Source of the DNA: Patiria pectinifera
Lineage: Eukaryota; Echinodermata; Asteroidea; Valvatida; Asterinidae
Assembly (NCBI GenBank): GCA_029964075.1
Contig: CM057135.1
Location: 23,710,863-23,774,862, forward strand
Reading direction: 5' to 3'
DNA length: 64,000 nucleotides
Position 1 is the stretch's first letter, and each line of letters opens with the position of its first letter. A model generated the notes under the pieces. It had not been told where the DNA came from and ran no database searches. It was given only the letters and a program-made list of their open reading frames with translations. Both the position numbers and the translations under genes were made by a program. Shown here in pieces: positions 62,263 through 64,000 of this stretch.

Positions 62263-63431
62263 CAGTGTTGGAGCAAAGGCTTTGACCCTCAAGGCCAAGG
62301 CCAAGGCTTTGACCCCCAAGGCCAAGGCCACGGCCAAGGCTTTGACCCTCAAGCCTCAAGGCCAAGGCTTAACCCTCAAGGCCAAGGCCAAGGCCAAGGC
62401 CCTGTTTTATGAAATGACCACTGATATAGAACTAATTATAGTCACATGAGTGACACATCATCACGCAAGGGCGGATGCAGAACACAATTTTTTTTGGGGG
62501 GGGGGGGGCAAAGTAATTTTGGTTCCCCCCAAAAAAGTGGGTCTGTGGTGCGATTTGAGGCAATTTCTGACCGTTAAATTTAACCGATGTTTTTTGAGGA
62601 AAAGATGGTGGTGTACTCATTGCCTGCCTTTATTACGACGTCACATAAAAAAAATGGTTTCGTTTTTTTTTTTGGGGGGGGCATGGCCCCTTTAGACCCC
62701 CCTGGATCCGCCCTTATCATCACGAATTGCTCGTTACAAAGAACAACATTTCTTTAATTGCAATCAACATGCTCGCATAGGCCTACACCGTTTTATGACT
62801 GCACTGTATCTATTAAAGTATAGGTTCAGGTCTTCAATATGGTTTAACTTAACAAAATAATGATTTACTTCTATATTGACACACAATTCTCCCAAGTGTA
62901 ACAAAAGGGGGATCCAAGAAATTGATTTGGGAAATTTTTATTTGCTGGCCCAACATGGTCAGAAATATCAGCATTATCTAAAACAGATACATGCAAATCT
63001 TTAGCACTTATCAGGGAGACATATACAACCAATCAGATCTATTCCATAGTTATATGCAATTAAAGTGATCGTTTCATTAGCCCCACAAATGTACGGAATA
63101 TTTTTGCAGCAAATCTACTACAATGGTAACAAAATGTGATGCTACAAAAGTGGAAGTGTGCCCAGCACACAAATCTATAGGGTGCTTCCCTCCTCCATGG
63201 TAATACGATTAAAATGGTAACAGCAAAATTTCGAACAGATTTATCTGGAAAATGCAAAAATCTATGGGCCTTGAAGAGCCTTGACTCAAAATTGCAAGGC
63301 CCTGAACCCTCAAGGCCTGGGCCAAGGCCAAGGCTTTTGCCCTCAAGCCTCGAGGCCAAGGCCAAGGCCCTAAAATCCAGCCTTAAGGCAGCCTTAAGGC
63401 CAAGGCCCAGCATCAAGGCACTACATCACTG
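62263..63431. mobile_element. hAT non-autonomous element with CAAGGC-rich ends
   Basis: Perfect 8-bp duplication GTAGGGGT (62,255-62,262 and 63,432-63,439). Ends are CAGTGTTGGAG and CAGTGATGTAG (complement of the right end). (CAAGGC)n-type blocks at 62,280-62,402 and 63,290-63,420 form large subterminal inverted-like arrays. 1,169 bp including a nested 251-bp element. It interrupts the Myb-type gene. Confidence 0.85.
62466..62716. mobile_element. Small hAT MITE nested in the larger hAT element
   Basis: 8-bp duplication TCATCACG (62,458-62,465 and 62,717-62,724). Ends are CAAGGGCGGATGCAG and TAAGGGCGGATCCAG (complement of the right end). The inside is dominated by G- and C-runs. Confidence 0.8.
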
Positions 63432-63524
63432 GTAGGGGTTGATCTTTGCCGGAGTTAGCTGCTGCCAAAGACTCATCCTGATCCTCGAACTCCTCTTCTA
63501 TTCTTATCTCAGCAGTTGTGACGG
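63432..63524 (-). pseudogene. Harbinger Myb/SANT-type protein, penultimate coding part
   Basis: The minus acceptor ttttttaag leads in phase 1 into AVTTAEIRIEEEFEDQDESL, then AAANSGKDQPLP. It is then cut by the hAT element at the GTAGGGGT duplication. Confidence 0.6.
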
Positions 63525-63800
63525 CTTAAAAAATAAGATATACAGGAAAACAGATTTATTAAGATTTAAGATTTATCATATTAATGTCCAATCATATGTA
63601 TTGCATGTATTAATGATTTATATTATAGTGATTGAAAGCAAATAGTTATTTTGTGAAACAAATTATATTTACAAAAATATTAAATTATCAAAAATATGAA
63701 GTATTTCTTTCAAGAAATACAAACAAGTTCTCTGAACTGTTAGTCTTGTATATTCTTTTGAAAAATTGTAGCGCTACTAGTATTCTGTCAGCATTCTTAC

Positions 63801-63953
63801 CTTCAGCGACTATGTCCATCAGGAAATCAACTTCTGGTTGGAGTGGGTCTGTTTCTCCTTCCTCCTGATTAAGGATGCCATCCTTGGCAATGGGCAGCAA
63901 TGCCTCCAAAACAAAATCGACTGTCTTGTTTGTGGCTGGCTTCTCACCTCCTC
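63801..63953 (-). pseudogene. Harbinger Myb/SANT-type protein, upstream exon
   Basis: Minus acceptor tattcag and donor GTAAGA, ending in phase 1 and matching the next exon's phase. It encodes GGEKPATNKTVDFVLEALLP, then an acidic stretch (EEGETDPLQPEVDFLMDIVA). The SANT domain itself would lie further upstream, past the window end. Confidence 0.55.
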
Positions 63954-64000
63954 CTGAATAAAAACAACAACAACTTTAGAAAGTGGTCTAGGACTCTAGG

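Larger units (their letters stand above)
56400..64000. mobile_element. Decayed PIF/Harbinger transposon (extends past the window)
   Basis: It carries both genes of the superfamily: a HARBI1-like DDE transposase on + (56,602-59,935) and a Myb/SANT-type partner on - (exons seen at 63,953-63,801, 63,524-63,432 and 62,262-62,039). A left end near gatttcactaaag (about 56,403) followed by cgacgcgtcgtaa inverted repeats is plausible. The right end is not in the window. It has been interrupted by one MITE and one hAT element. Confidence 0.6.

Noticed and set aside
62206-62449. Gln/Gly- or Lys/Ala-rich frames over the CAAGGC array
   Set aside because: Low-complexity translation of the hAT element's hexamer repeats; open in several frames at once.

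Overview
This is a window of intron-rich animal nuclear DNA, most likely from a marine invertebrate. A deuterostome such as an echinoderm or hemichordate is my guess, from the vertebrate-like MYCBP2 protein and the mix of Polinton, Harbinger, hAT, pogo and piggyBac-like elements. The species cannot be named from the sequence alone.

Region 1 (1-about 28,300, + strand) is the 3' part of one host gene, the orthologue of MYCBP2/PAM/Highwire/RPM-1/Esrom, a giant RING-Cys-relay E3 ubiquitin ligase. I can place 21 exons with consistent splice phases. Together they are 4,845 nt, or 1,614 codons plus a stop, ending at 24455. They cover the Cys/His-rich central region, the DOC (APC10-like) domain, the RING-H2 and the C-terminal tandem-cysteine catalytic domain. 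A long probable 3' UTR follows. The introns hold a LINE 3' end with a restriction-like endonuclease, several MITEs (piggyBac-like, pogo-like and a TTA-target family), SINE-like tails, and two unusual tandem duplications of exon-intron junctions: the acceptor side of the DOC exon, and the donor side of the penultimate exon amplified into a minisatellite.

Region 2 (about 28,300-34,142) is repeat-rich intergenic DNA with two clear MITEs and no gene I can support.

Region 3 (34,143-50,964) is a Polinton/Maverick element that looks whole. It has near-identical terminal inverted repeats of about 235 bp and a 5-6 bp target duplication, and its genes show no obvious breaks. They are a protein-primed DNA polymerase B, a retroviral-type integrase, a double jelly-roll major capsid protein, a packaging ATPase, a penton-like minor capsid protein and several small membrane or coiled-coil proteins. 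There is also a TFIIB-like zinc-ribbon protein and a protein ending in PPxY and PSAP late-domain-like motifs. I recognise no adenain-type protease. The right 2.5 kb is non-coding and includes 13 tandem copies of an about 83-bp unit, each carrying a perfect 11-bp stem hairpin. The Polinton sits inside the first unit of an about 700-bp tandem repeat (33,955-34,142 and 50,965-52,866).

Region 4 (53,325-54,132) is the first two coding exons of an SLC18B1-like MFS transporter; no further exons are visible.

Region 5 (about 56,400-64,000 and beyond) is a decayed PIF/Harbinger DNA transposon. It carries a broken HARBI1-like transposase on the + strand and the companion Myb/SANT-type protein gene on the - strand. 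It has been invaded by a TTA-target MITE (57,243-57,613) and by a hAT element (62,263-63,431) that itself carries a smaller hAT MITE (62,466-62,716).
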